NCBI GenBank assembly: GCA_037157565.1
Contig: JAZHRO010000002.1
Location: 39,762,501 to 39,826,500, forward strand
Length of the DNA stretch: 64,000 nucleotides
DNA from: Thalassia testudinum
Lineage: Eukaryota; Streptophyta; Magnoliopsida; Alismatales; Hydrocharitaceae
Reading direction: 5' to 3'
Shown: piece by piece, positions 1 to 11,206 of the stretch
Numbering within the stretch: position 1 is the first letter of the stretch
How the letters are laid out: each line of letters begins with the position of its first letter
The notes under the pieces: generated by a model
What the model saw: only the letters and a program-made list of their open reading frames with translations
What the model was told of the DNA's origin: nothing
Database searches by the model: none
Made by a program: the position numbers and the translations under genes

Positions 1-1897
1 CAGTCGTTTCCGTTAACAGGTGCGCCCAAAGCACAGCACGGAACCAGTCCAGGGCAGAGCCTTCTCAGTAATAGGGGTCCAACCCCTCCACAGTAACCAA
101 ACCGGGGCCTTGCCCCTCCACAGTCCGCGCACCCTCGCCTGACTACCCTGGTTTGCCCCAACGGGCCTAACAAGTCAGTGTGGGAGGCTAGCAGAACCCC
201 GGGGCCCGTGGGGTAGCTAGTACCTCCCTACACTAGTAGCTCTCCTCAGTACTACGTACGCGAGGGCCAGCAAGTCGGTACAGAGTGGCCAGTCCTAACC
301 CCGGGTCCCTGGGGTGGCTGGCTCTGCTCTGCACTAAAAAGGGGGACAGTCGCTCTCGTTGGTACTCCGTACTCAAGGGCCAGCTCACTTCCCCAATACT
401 ATTCCATTCACTTTCCAGGAGTTCTACTCCTACTTCCCCGTAGGGTTCCATCCTTTTTACTCAAACATCCAGGTTTCACTTTCCAGTTTCACATTCTTAC
501 AATCCATGTTCTCAACCACGTTATTTATTCACAACAGGCAGCTGTTAATTCAAATTACAGGCAGCTTTATATCTCTTTCCATTTTCCAAGACTGCAGTAT
601 TATAGATTCCACTAGTTTTCCCATCCTAGGATTCATGCCATATCCTAGGATCTATCATACAATCTAGTTTTCTAGCCCTAGGATTCATGCAACACCTAGG
701 AGCTATCATTCCATCTATTTCTCATTCCCAGGATTCATGCAATGTCCTAGGTTCTATTTATGGTTCCATAATTTAACAGATTTTATTAATAACTTAAAGC
801 CACTCTACCAGGTACAACGGGAGAAATGGGGGCGTGATCGGGAATCCCGCGTGCCTCCGCGACTCCCAAGACTGCAGCTGAAGGAGGTCCTATCACAAGG
901 ATCAAACACAAGGAGTGTCTCAAAACAGTGTATAGCTACTGTAGACGGGTAGAGGGATTAATTTTGAAAAGAACGCAACTCGAATCGCGAAAAACGGAAC
1001 CCGAACGGGCCCTAAACGGGTCGAAAACGACGACACTGTGCAAAATCAGACGTCTGGAACTTCTTCCAGATGTCTTAAAAAGTGGATCAGAGAATTACCT
1101 GTTCAGCGTGGTTTCCCAGACGTCCAGAAGACTGCGGGGACGTCTGGCGTAGCTCCCAGACGTCCGATGGTCACCCAGGACGTTTGGAGGTCGCACCCGC
1201 CGTCTGGTACAACAGCCAGACGTCTGATTCGCGTTGGATGGCGAATCACCGAGCCTGCGGACACCCATCTCCCTCCCTCAGTACGGTCAGTCGACAGGAA
1301 GGAAGAAGAAGACGGAAAACTCACCTTTCAGACGTCTGGAAGATCTTTCGGATGTCGCCCTCGCCGTCTGGATATCAACCTAGACATCTGATTCTGGAAA
1401 ATTTTCCAGAACAGGCACCACCCGGCTTCCGCTCGCGATGCCGCCCGCGTCGCACCTCGCGTGCCTGCTGCTCAGACCACAGCAGTCCCCCCTCCGCGTC
1501 GCTCTGCGCCCCCTGCTCCCTCCGCCGGCCGGCCCTAGCAGCCCCGGCGAGCTCGCCCTCACGGTAGAGCTCCGCTCTCGCACGCAGCACCTCCTCCGCG
1601 CTCACTGCGGCTGCTGCTGCCGCCCTCGCGCTCGCGCTCACGCTCACTGGCTGAAGGAGAAGAGGGAGGAGACGGTGGAGACGACGGGAGGGAGCGCGTG
1701 GCGCGAGGAGGAGAGAGAGGACGCGGCAGGTGTCTGCAGCCACAGAGAAAGAGGGAATAAGCGAATATCCGGTCTGCGCACTCAGGCGCGCAGACGACTC
1801 GCGCGTGTCGAAATTAACGGATTTCCCGACGTCTGGTCAGACGTCTGGACCACCTCCCAGACGTCTTAAAAGACGTCTGGGGCACGCGTTCGTTACA
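1..1897 (-). repeat. 3' LTR of Tekay-like element 1 (cut by window edge)
   Basis: Direct repeat of 7618-9522. The inner boundary is taken at the CA of CGTTACA (1891-1897), the inverted counterpart of the TGTAACG that starts the other LTR at 6882. It contains a CT-rich GC-rich stretch (about 1430-1650) and many AGACGTCT-type palindromes. Confidence 0.88.
1043..1883. repeat. AGACGTCT palindrome array in LTR (left copy)
   Basis: A scattered series of CAGACGTCTG-like palindromes and one-base variants (AGACGTCC, GGACGTCT, AGACATCT), densest at 1043-1240, 1327-1390 and 1829-1880. Each contains the palindrome GACGTC, the C-box core known as a plant bZIP binding site. Binding here is inference. Confidence 0.85.
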
Positions 1898-1915
1898 ATA
1901 TAACAAACTCAAAGG

Positions 1916-1935
1916 AAGTTTCGTCCCCGAAACTT
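1916..1935 (-). other. Hairpin AAGTTTCG/CGAAACTT before the 3' LTR
   Basis: A perfect 8-bp inverted repeat with a 4-base loop sits between the end of pol and the 3' LTR. The same hairpin is at 14124-14143 in element 2, again just upstream of the 3' LTR. The GGGGACGAA motif in this position is characteristic of Tekay/Del elements. Confidence 0.75.
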
Positions 1936-1982
1936 GCGCCAACTAGGGTGCGGGAAAAGACGTCCAAATAACCATAACAAAC

Positions 1983-2233
1983 TCAAAGAGGACCGAAGCC
2001 GGTCCGAAAAGACGTACCCTCGAAAAGCTCCGGGTACCGCTCCCGCATTGCCGCCTCAGGCTCCCAGGTAGCCTCCTCGTACCGCTGGCTCCTCCACAAA
2101 ACCTTTACCAGGGGTACTTGCTTTCGTCTCAAACTGCGGACGGCTCGGTCTAGAATCTGCACTGGCCGCTCGGGGTAGGTCAGGTCGTCTCTCACCTCGA
2201 CGCTCTCGTGACTCAGTACGTGACTGGAATCGG
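1983..2233 (-). pseudogene. Tekay element 1: integrase tail and chromodomain
   Basis: Encodes the pol C-terminus: about 70 residues from MRDDLTYPERP to FRTGFGPL ending in TGA at 1983. The segment with VKVLWR, EEATWEPE and MRERYPELF is the chromodomain, which in chromoviruses is thought to target integration to heterochromatin. It lies in a different frame from the integrase upstream: relative to element 2, which reads CACGTATCC at the equivalent place, element 1 has CACGGTCC near 2263, one base short. The preceding frame therefore runs out of register and stops at 2234. Confidence 0.85.
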
Positions 2234-3646
2234 CTACGTACTTCCTGAGGTTGGACCGTGGAATACGTCGTGCACACCAGAAAGCTGCGGGGGATGGGCA
2301 AGTCTGTAAGTAACGGGTCCAACCCCCTCCAGGACCTCAAAGGGCCCCAAGAACCTCGACGCGAGCTTCCCTCTTACCCCAAACCGCTGTAAGCCCTTCA
2401 TGGGCGAAACACGAAGAAAGACGTGGTCCCCAAACTCAAACTGCACCTCTCTGCGTCTCCGATCCGCGTAGCTCTTCTGTCTGCTCCTGACAGTGCGGAG
2501 TCGTCTGTGGATCTGCTCAACTACCTCCTGACTCTGCCGGATCAACCTGGGGCCAACCTCCCACTTGGTCCCCACTTCAACCCAACTCAAGGGTGCCGTA
2601 CACTTCCGTCCGTACAGAGCCTCGTAGGGAGCCATGCCGATGCTCGAGTGATAACTGTTGTTGTATGCAAACTCTGCCAGGGGCAGGTGCTCCTCCCAAG
2701 AGCCCCTCCAGTCCAGTACACAGGCACGCAAAAGGTCCTCAAGTGTCTGTATCGTGCGCTCAGACTGTCCGTCCGTCTGGGGGTGGTAAGCCGTGCTAAA
2801 CCTCAACCTCGTCCCCAAGGCCTGCTGAAACTCAGCCCAAAACTGGGACGTAAAGCGGGTATCCCGGTCGGATACGATCTCCCGCGGAACTCCGTGTAGT
2901 CGTACCACATCACGGATATACCTCTCTGCCAACTGTGCTGGTCCCAAAGTGACTCGGATCGGCAAGAAACGCGCCGTCTTCGTCAGTCTATCCACTATTA
3001 CCCAGACTGCGTCGTGTCCCCGCTGGGTAATAGGTAAGCCCACCACCAAGTCCATGGTGATGCTCTCCCACTTCCACTATGGCACTGGAAGCGGCTGAAG
3101 CGGCCCTGCAGGCCTCTGATACTCGGCTTTCACCTGCTGGCACACTAAGCACTGTTGCACGAACTCACCCACATCCCGCTTCATCCCTCTCCACCAAAAC
3201 TCGCGTTTCAAGTCGTGGTACATTTTCGTGTTCCCGGGGGAACCATGTGCCTCAGTCAGGAGCTCTCTCAACAGCTCCTCGTCTCTGAGAACGCACAACC
3301 GTCCCCTCAAACGTAGCACCTGGTCTATGAAAGAGAAGTCACCTGGATCTCCTGACAGTACTCTGTCGCGCAAAGACTGCAAGTACGGATCGACCATCTG
3401 TCCTGTGATGATGCGGTCCATCAACTCTGGCCTAGTCTACCGTGTCACCGTCACTGCCCCACAGTACCCTCGTAACTCTAGAGGTCGCCAACTGCCCACC
3501 TCCTCCAAAAGGCTCCAACTCTGTAACTGTAGACTGGCCAAGCGTGCGGGTGCCTTACTGCTCAAGGCGTCAGCCACCACATTGGCCTTTCCCGGGTGGT
3601 AGGAGATGCTGCAGTCGTAGTCCTTCAGGAACTCCAACCAACGTCT
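2234..3646 (-). pseudogene. Tekay element 1: integrase
   Basis: Minus-strand integrase region in the same frame as the RT region, broken by stops at 3437 and just after 3077. Visible parts are the end of RNase H and linker ([23 protein letters not shown]), the zinc-binding domain (H...H, then CLVCQQVK) and the DDE core, with the first Asp in MDLVVGLP, the second in VSDRDTRFTSQF and the Glu in DGQSERTIQTLED. The N-terminal HHCC finger lacks five residues present in element 2 (RFTIH), a 15-bp in-frame deletion near 3240 that removes one zinc-ligand His. The downstream frameshift detaches the chromodomain. Confidence 0.88.
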
Positions 3647-5143
3647 CTATCTCATGTTGAGCTCCTTCTGATCAAAAAGGTATCTGAGGCTCTTGTGATC
3701 TATAAAAATCTCGAAGGTCTCACCGTACAAGTAGTGCCTCCAGGTCTTCAGCGCGAAGACAACAGCTGCCAACTCTAGGTCGTGGGTAGGGTAGGTATGC
3801 TCATGGGGCTTCAGTTGCCGCGAAGCGTAAGCGACAACGTGGCCCCTCTGCATGAGCACACCTCCTAACCCCTGCAAGGAAGCGTCCGTGTACACAACGA
3901 ACCCGCCACTACTGTCAGGAATGGTGAGCATGGGAGCCGAGGTCAACCTCTCCTTCAGCTCCAGAAAACACGCCTCACAGGCATCTGTCCAAGCGAAAGG
4001 CACGTCCTTCCGGGTCAACTGTGTCATAGGATGCGCAATCTGCGAAAATCCTCTGATGAACCGTCTGTAGTAGCCAGCTAGTCCTAGGAAACTGCGGATC
4101 TCAGTGACTGAACGCGGTTTCTCCCACCTGAGCACTACCTCGACCTTGGCTGGGTCCATCGCCAGGCCGTCTCCAGAGATCACATGACCCAAGAAGGTCA
4201 CCTCCCTCAACCAGAACTCGCACTTGCTGTATTTGGCGTACAGCCTGCGTCGCTTCAGAGTGTCCAAAACCATCCGCAAGTGTTGTCCGTGCTGCGTCCG
4301 ATCTTTAGAATAGATGAGTACATCATCTATGAAAACCACCACGAACTGGTCCAAGTACGGTCTAAACACCCGGTTCATCAGGTCCATGAAAGCAGCGGGG
4401 GCATTGGTCAGCCCAAACGGCATGACCAAAAACTCGTAGTGTCCGTATCGGGTGCGAAAAGCTGTCTTGGAGACGTCGGTCTCCCTGATCCTCAACTGGT
4501 GGTATCCAGACCTCAAGTCTATCTTGGAAAACACAGTGGCACCCCGCAACTGGTCAAACAAATCGTCGATCCTCGGCAGCGGATATCTGTTCTTGATGGT
4601 GACCCTGTTCAGCTGTCGGTAGTCCACACAAAGACGTAGGGTCCCATCCTTCTTCTTCACAAACAGTACCGGGGCTCCCCAGGGAGACGCACTGGGCCTC
4701 ATAAAACCTTTCTCCAGAAGGTCCTGCAGCAGAGACTTGAGCTCTCGCAGCTCAAGCGGTGCCATCCTGTATGGCGCAGTGGAGATGGGGCTGGTCCCTA
4801 GTACTAGTGAGATCTCAAACTCGATCTCACGCTCGGGCGGTAATCCTGGTAACTCGTCTGGAAACACGTCAGGGTACTCTCTGACCACCGGGATGCTCTG
4901 GAAGTCTACCACAGGGCTGGGCTCTGGAACCACACAAGCTAGGAAGCCCTCACACCCCTGGCTCAAAAGTCTCGCCGCCCGAAGTGCCGAAATGCACCTG
5001 AAACCTCCATCCACTGGCTGTCCGTGAAACTCGAAAGAAGGCAACTCCGGAATGGAGAAGACAATCTTCCTCTCAAAACAGTCCACCAAGGTGTGGTAAG
5101 CGGACAGCCAATCCATCCCCAGAATCATTCGAAAGTCCTCCAT
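3647..5143 (-). pseudogene. Tekay element 1: reverse transcriptase and RNase H
   Basis: Open reading of 498 codons. It starts with a segment following the protease (ILGMDWL), then RT with [29 protein letters not shown], the [12 protein letters not shown] motif and the catalytic FIDD of [12 protein letters not shown]. RNase H follows with [25 protein letters not shown] and DHKSLRYL. It is bounded by TAG codons on both sides that replace what the family context suggests were CAG (Gln) codons. The catalytic residues are intact; only the bounding stops break it. Confidence 0.92.
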
Positions 5144-5983
5144 CTAGATCATAATCAGGTCAACTGGCAGGCTATGTCCTCCGACGCTGACCTCGCAATC
5201 CGTGTACACCTCCTCAGCTACAAACAGTTGACCACTCGGACCTCTGATTACAAACGGATTCTCTAACAGTGTATAATCCTGGTCCAAACTAACTGCGAAA
5301 CTGGCTGCGACAAACGAGTGCGTAGCGCCGGAATCGAAAAGCGTGTAAACGAGTCTGCCAGAAACTGAAACCATACCTGCTACCACCGATCTCGAAGCTC
5401 TGGCGTCCCTGTGTGTTAGGGCGTTGATACGCCCCTCAGCTCTAGGTGCGGACGAAGCAGCCACACTCTGCGTCGGACGGGTAGGTGTTGGCCGGTACCC
5501 TCCTCGTGACTGTTGTCCTCCTCCTCGCGCCTGGGAACCGCGGTCTCCTGTGCGCCCTCCAGTGCTCTGCGCGGGGAGTATCTGCTGACCTCCTGCCCTA
5601 GATGGGCAGTCCCTCCTGACGTGGCCCGGCTGGCCACACTGGTAGCAGAGGGGAACCCGACTCCTGCCCTCAGTGGGTCCCTGCTGTCGACTAGGCGGGG
5701 GTCCGGTGCTGGCGACTGGCCCCTGTCGAGGGCCCCCAAAGGCCACTGATGGCCCTGCACAACGTGATGGCTCTCCTGGGGACGCCACGTGTCTCCGTTC
5801 TCGCCGGCCCTTTGAGAATTCTGGCTGAAAGGGCCTCTTCCGCCCGCCGTCGGTGTCTCGCGCGGACGGGTTGGTCTCGTAAGTCATAGCTGCCTCTACC
5901 ACCCTCGAAAACGTAGGCAGCTTTAGGGGTTTGACATACCCCCGGATCACAGGCCGGAGCCCCTCGGTGAACCTCCAAAGGCG
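5144..5983 (-). pseudogene. Tekay element 1: nucleocapsid and protease
   Basis: Continues gag in the same frame after a TAG at 5984. It contains one CCHC zinc knuckle (CYQCGQPGHVRRDC), which binds RNA in the nucleocapsid, then a low-complexity linker rich in Gly, Arg, Ser and Pro, then an aspartic protease with LFDSGATHSFV. It ends at a TAG (5144-5146) immediately before the methionine opening the RT segment, again in the same frame, so gag and pol were originally one polyprotein. Confidence 0.88.
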
Positions 5984-6727
5984 CTACTCCTCAGTGGCTA
6001 CCGCTGTCGCTGCAAAGCGGGACAGCTCCAAGAAACGCGTGCGGTACGTGCTCACAGTCATCATCCCTTGGCGGAGAGTGTGGAACTCCCACCTCCTCTG
6101 GTCCTGCCACGTCTCAGGAAAGTACTGCTCGCAGAAGAGGGTGACGAACTGGTCCCACGTCGGCTCATCCCTCTCCTGTCCCCGGACTGCCCTCCACCAC
6201 CGGTGTGCCACACTCTCCAGCTGGTACGTGGCAAAGGCCACGCGGCACTCCACCGGGGGGCGAAGGGTGTCGAAGATCTTCTCCAGCTGCTCAAGCCAGT
6301 CCTCTGCCTCGGTCGGGTCCTCATCCCCCTTGAAGGAGGGGGGCTTCAGCTTCCGGAACTGTCCGAAAAGCTCGAAGTGGCGCTGTAGGGGAGGTGCTGG
6401 TGCACCTCCAGGCGAAGGTGCCTCATGTACAGAAGTGTCGGAGGAAGGTGGGGGTGGCAACGACCCATCCCCTCCCTCGTGTCCAGCGTCGTGTCCGTCG
6501 CGTGGTCCCACAGAAGACTCCCCATCTGCAGCCCCAGGAGGAGGTGCTCGGGGCGGTGGGTGGAGCTCCTCTCGTACAATATCTCGTATCAGTCTGGCGA
6601 GGTCCTGGGCCTGGATGCTCGGGAGTGGTGGCTGGTCCACCGAGACGTCAACAACAACACGTCCACCTCGCCGACCTCGCCCTCGGCCGCGCCCGCGGCC
6701 AGTCTCGCCAGTCCAGCGACGAAACAA
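5984..6727 (-). pseudogene. Tekay element 1: gag (capsid region)
   Basis: A 247-codon frame starting at ATG 6727, about 140 bp downstream of the primer site. After an Arg/Gly-rich N-terminus and a Pro-rich linker it enters the retrotransposon gag domain (LKPPSFKGDEDPTEAEDWL, then WWRAVRGQ, TWDQFVTLFCEQYFP, TVSTYRTRFLELSRF). It stops at a TAG where the following residues (RLWRFTEGLRP) continue the gag fold in frame, so this is a premature stop. Confidence 0.88.
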
Positions 6728-6866
6728 AACGAAAACGTCAAACAGACGGTACCTAACGAAACTTCTAAGAGCTCATGTCAAGAGATATGTTGTGGTGGCT
6801 ACTCTAGCCATAAACATGTGAATTTGTTATTTTCCAGTCAGTTGATTCACTTCTCGGGACGACCTT

Positions 6867-6878
6867 GCTCTGATACCA
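6867..6878 (-). promoter_or_regulatory. Primer binding site, initiator tRNA-Met type
   Basis: The minus strand reads TGGTATCAGAGC, the standard complement of the 3' end of plant initiator tRNA-Met, three bases inside the end of the 5' LTR. This fixes the LTR boundary and the element orientation. Confidence 0.93.
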
Positions 6879-6881
6879 TCT

Positions 6882-9522
6882 TGTAACGACTCGGTTCCCG
6901 AGTCCCTACGAGACACGAGAACCGGACCAACTCGACTAATCCCAAGACCTAGTCGTCCAACGAGGAAGTAACCAAAAGAGCAGTAAAATAAATCACATTC
7001 AGCATGAATATAACTAACAGTAAGAAAGTATAGCAGTAAGGAAAGAAACTACTACAGTATATACCACCACAACAGTAGAACAACATTTATCATATAACAT
7101 GAATTGCAGGTAAAGAAAAGTACAGCGGAAACAAGAACTACTCATTATAACGGAAACAAAGAGGTACAAAAGACAGTGGTAACTCTACTGGACCCTACTC
7201 GGCCCAGCGTCCTCTGCAGCCGCTGACCCTGGCTGCTCAACACCTGGTCCTGAAAAAGGTAACGAGTGTAACACGTCAGCAAAATGCTGAGTAGAGTGGC
7301 AACTAAAACTAAGGACAACAGTAGAGTGTACAGTAGTTGTTATGTTCTATTACTTTCTTTATTCACATCTTTCAATTGTCTCACTATTTCATTTATTCCT
7401 CAGATCTTTTACTTGATCTCGAATGTTCCTCGTGGGAACGATCTTGATTGCAGTCTTTTCCAAAAAGTAGAAGTAGCACGTGGTGCTCTCCTGGCCGGGA
7501 GAGTCCCCTGTGGTGATCCTACCCTCAGTCAACCACCCCAAGGTCACTGACAGACGTAACGGTGACTACGGCACGCGCGATAAACGCACAGGTAGCTAAC
7601 CCGTACTGGCACGTGGTCAGTCGTTTCCGTTAACTGGTGTGCCCAAAGCACAGCACGGAAGCAGTCCAGGGCAGAGCCCTCTCAGTAAAAGGGGTCCAAC
7701 CCCTCCACAGTAACCAAACCGGGGCCTTGCCCCTCCACAGTCCACGCACCCTCGCCTGACTACCCTGGTTTGCCCCAGCGGGCCTAACAAGTCGGTGTGG
7801 GAGGCTAGCAGAACCCCGGGACCCGTGGGGTAGCTAGTACCTCCCTACACTAGTAGCTCTCCTCGGTACTACGTACGCGAGGGCCAGCAAGTCGGTACAG
7901 AGTGGCCAATCCTAACCCCGGGTCCCTGGGGCGGCTGGCTCTGCTCTGCACTAAAAAGGGGGACAGTCGCTCTCCTTGGTACTCCGTACTCAAGGGCCAG
8001 CTCACTTCCCCAATACCATTCCATTCACTTTCCAGGAGTTCTACTCCTACTTCCCCGTAGGGTTCCATCCTTTTTACTCAAACATCCAGGTTTCACTTTC
8101 CAGTTTCACATTCTTACAATCCATGTTCTCAACCACGTTATTTATTCACAACAGGCAGCTGTTAATTCAAATTACAGGCAGCTTTATATCTCTTTCCATT
8201 TTCCAAGACTGCAGTATTATACATTCCACTAGTTTTCCCATCCTAGAATTCATGCCATATCCTAGGATCTATCATACAATCTAGTTTTCCAGCCCTAGGA
8301 TTCATGCAACACCTAGGAGCTATCATTCCATCTATTTCTCATTCCCAGGATTCATGCAATGTCCTAGGTTCTATTTATGGTTCCATAATTTAACAGATTT
8401 TATTAATAACTTAAAGCCACTCTACCAGGTACAACGGGAGAAATGGGGGCTTGATCGGGAATCCCGCGTGCCTCCGCGACTCCCAAGACTACAGCTGAAG
8501 GAGGTCCTATCACAAGGATCAAACACAAGGAGTGTCTCAAAACAGTGTATAGCTACTGTAGATGGGTAGAGGGATTAATTTTGAAAAGAACGCAACTCGA
8601 ATCGCGGAAAACGGAACCCGAACGGGCCCTAAACGGGTCAGAAACGACAACACTGTGCAAAATCAGACGTCTGGAACTTCTTCCAGACGTCTTAAAAAGT
8701 GGATCAGAGAATTACCTGTTCAGCGTGGTTTCCCAGACGTCCAGAAGTCTGCGGGGACGTCTGGCGTAGCTCCCAGACGTCCGATGGTCACCCAGGACGT
8801 CTGGAGGTCACTCCCGCCGTCTGGTACAACAGCCAGACGTCTGATTCGCATTGGATGGCGAATCACCGAGCCTGCACACACCCATCTCCCTCCCTCAGTA
8901 CGGTCAGTCGACAGGAAGGAAGAAGAAGACGGAAAACTCACCTTTCAGACATCTGGAAGATCTTCCAGACGTCGCCCTCGCCGTCTGGATATCAACCTAG
9001 ACGTCTGATTCTGGAAATTTTTCCAGAACAGGCACCACCCGGCTTCCGCTCGCGACGCCGCCCGCGTCGCACCTCGCGCGCCTGCTGCTCAGACCACAGC
9101 AGTCCCCCCTCTGCGTCGCTCCGCGCCCCTTGCGCCCTCCGTCGGCCGGCCTTAGCAGCCTCGGCTAGCTTGCCCTCACGGCAGAGCTCCGCTCTCACAC
9201 GCAGCACCTCCTCCGCGCTCACTGCGGCCGCCGCTGCCGCCCTCACGCTCACTGGCTGAAGGAGAAGAGGGAGGAGACGGTGGAGACAACGGGAGGGAGC
9301 GCGTGGCCTTTTAATGCCGCGCGAGGAGGAGAGAGAGGACGCGGCAGGTGTCTGCAGCCGCAGAGAAAGAGGGAATAAGCGAATATCCGATCTGCGCGCT
9401 CAAGCGCGCAGACGACTCACGCGTGTCGAAATTAACGGATTTCCAGACGTCTGGAAACGATCCCAGACGTCTGGTCAGACGTCTGGACCACCTCCCAGAC
9501 GTCTTAAAAGACGTCTGGGCAC
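6882..9522 (-). repeat. 5' LTR of Tekay-like element 1
   Basis: About 2.64 kb. The inner edge is TGTAACG at 6882, next to the primer site. Similarity with the left LTR ends after GGGCAC near 9522, so the outer terminus (about 15 bp ending CGTTACA in the left copy) is missing or replaced. Compared with the left copy it has small indels near 9225-9320. The outer part carries the AGACGTCT array. Confidence 0.88.
8664..9519. repeat. AGACGTCT palindrome array in LTR (right copy)
   Basis: More palindromes are intact than in the left copy: for example AGACGTCT at 8665-8672, in the run 8686-8840, at 8999-9006 and in a cluster at 9444-9517 where CCAGACGTCTGG and TCAGACGTCTGG recur at short spacing. 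They lie in the U3 side of the LTR, where promoter elements are expected. Confidence 0.85.
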
Positions 9523-11206
9523 CCCAACGTTTTTTCAGAGGAGTTGCCAGGACTACCACCTGATGTAAACATGTTTACACTACATAAGATGTCCATTTAT
9601 GCATGTTCTTAAGCATAGAATTGTATTGCATACTATAAATATTGCATAGCATGCATCATCTTGCATTTAGATTAGTTTGAATAAAATGTAGGTTAATTAT
9701 CTTCTTTTATGTTTAGGGACAGGGTAAATTTTTATCGGGGCCTCGGATCGAAGATCTACCGTACAGATTTGATCAGGGCGACAATTGGAGTTCAACGACT
9801 CCAAAATCACCCTAATCAGACATCTGTAGCATCAGATAGAGATCGGGGAACCCTAGAAGATCAAGGGCCAAGATAGTATGAATCCACACTTCAAATGACA
9901 AATCCAATCACATGGATGGATTTGGATTGACAATTGCAGCGTAACGGCGCGAAAATCAACTCAATCAGACATCCGTGGCACCATCTACATCATCCCGAAG
10001 ATGGACGACCAAAATGGTGCCACGTGGCGCCATCTTGGCCTCCCAACCGGTGTGCCCATTCTTTGAAGCCTCATCTGAAGAGCCACCTTGACCGTTGGAT
10101 CTCAATCCAACGGTTCTGATCGCGTGCGCACAAATTAGTTTGCCCGCTCATCCACGCGCATAGCGTAGTGGGTAGAGCGCTCGCTTGCGATCGGGCACGC
10201 GTTCGAGTCGTAGGAGGCGGGAGCTGAAGCGTGGAGGTGCGGGCGCGATTGACCGCTCGATGGTGATCCAGCAGCCGTGAGCGATCAATCCAGATGACGT
10301 ACCCACGCACGCCAGCGTGTAATGCGGGATTGCACGCGCTAGGCGCGTGTTGAGGCACGGCGATTATTAAATCTTAGCCGTTCTATCTCACGATCGAACA
10401 ACTGAGACTCGATGAACGTGAGCGCACGTTTCATGCGCGGGAGGCGAGCGGGCGACACACGTTGCCCATGATTGGGGCTTTAGCAACGGTTTTATCCGTC
10501 ACTAAAGACCCCTTATTTAATGTTTTGAAATTGTAAAGACCAAATTGCCATTACTCCTTGCAACTATAAAAGGAGACCCCTCCATACAAAATTTTCATCC
10601 CTTCTTTCTCTTCTCTCCCTTTCCAAAGCTCAAGAGAAGCTTGTCCCACACTCGGGATGCTTCTCAAGAGATAAAGTCAAATTTTCATCCCCCTTTCGGA
10701 AGTGGATCCCGCGACGACGACCACGTGCTGCCCTGTTCCCGTTCTTCTTGCTTCGTCCTCCTTCGCCTTGCTCCATTCTTCGTCTTCTAGGCATTGTTCC
10801 ATCCGACTCGTCCTCCAAGCGATCGTCGAGGAGGATAATTCTCTCTCCATTCTTTTTAATGCTTTTTAGTGTAATCTTTTTCTGCTTTCTAGTTGTAATG
10901 AGTAGCGTAACGAACAATCTCCTTGATAATGAATTCAATGTTCATTCTACCTCTTTTTGGTTTTTGTTTGTAATATTCTCTCTCTTCTATTTATTGTAAA
11001 TAGATAGATAGTTTCTAATCAATTAATCTGCTTCGTGACAAATAAAACAAACGAGTATTTTTAATCAAACATCCGCCTCTCTGAGTTCGACTTGGGATTT
11101 CTATTCCGGTACAAATTTTATTTGTTGAATACGAATTCTTCGCTTTCAAACTACGACGACAGGTTTTTCAAAACCAAATACGTTAGCGTAGTAACTTGTA
11201 GCATCA
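9523..11206. other. Repeat-derived noncoding stretch between two Tekay elements
   Basis: No gene found. There is a diverged direct repeat (segments starting GACAATTG near 9779 and 9930 share spaced blocks over about 60 bp), a small hairpin at 10092-10113 (CCGTTGGAT/ATCCAACGG), a tRNA-like segment (10154-10214) and a promoter-like segment with TATAAAAGG near 10565 followed by a pyrimidine-rich leader, which looks like part of an LTR of another, unidentified element. The sequence switches to Tekay pol at about 11207. Confidence 0.5.
10154..10214 (+). repeat. tRNA-like (SINE head-like) segment
   Basis: TAGCGTAGTGG at 10161-10171 fits the pol III A-box and GTTCGAGTC at 10201-10209 fits the B-box, at tRNA-like spacing. 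The T-arm stem does not pair and no acceptor stem can be drawn, so this is a tRNA-derived sequence (possibly a SINE head or captured fragment) rather than a working tRNA gene. No target duplication was found. Confidence 0.4.

Larger units (their letters stand above)
1..9522 (-). mobile_element. Tekay-like Ty3/gypsy chromovirus (element 1), nearly complete
   Basis: LTR retrotransposon read on the minus strand in the order LTR (6882-9522), initiator-tRNA-Met primer site (6867-6878), gag, protease, reverse transcriptase, RNase H, integrase, chromodomain, LTR (1-1897). The domain order with integrase last and a C-terminal chromodomain identifies a Ty3/gypsy chromovirus; the GGGGACGAA hairpin before the 3' LTR suggests the Tekay/Del clade. 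The two LTRs align at a constant offset of 7617 for most of their length. The first 735 bp of the left LTR (in window direction) lie outside the window, so no target duplication can be tested. All coding domains are recognisable, but premature stops, a frameshift and a 15-bp deletion make it non-autonomous today. Confidence 0.9.

Noticed and set aside
1375..1869. Arg/Ala-rich frames on both strands in the LTR.
   Set aside because: Explained by the GC-rich CGC/CTC stretch of the LTR; not conserved in frame between the two LTR copies.
8664..9519. Regularly recurring AGACGTCT sequence suggested a CRISPR-like or satellite array.
   Set aside because: Spacing is irregular, the repeated unit is only 8-12 bp, the sites lie in LTR U3 regions, and this is a plant genome.
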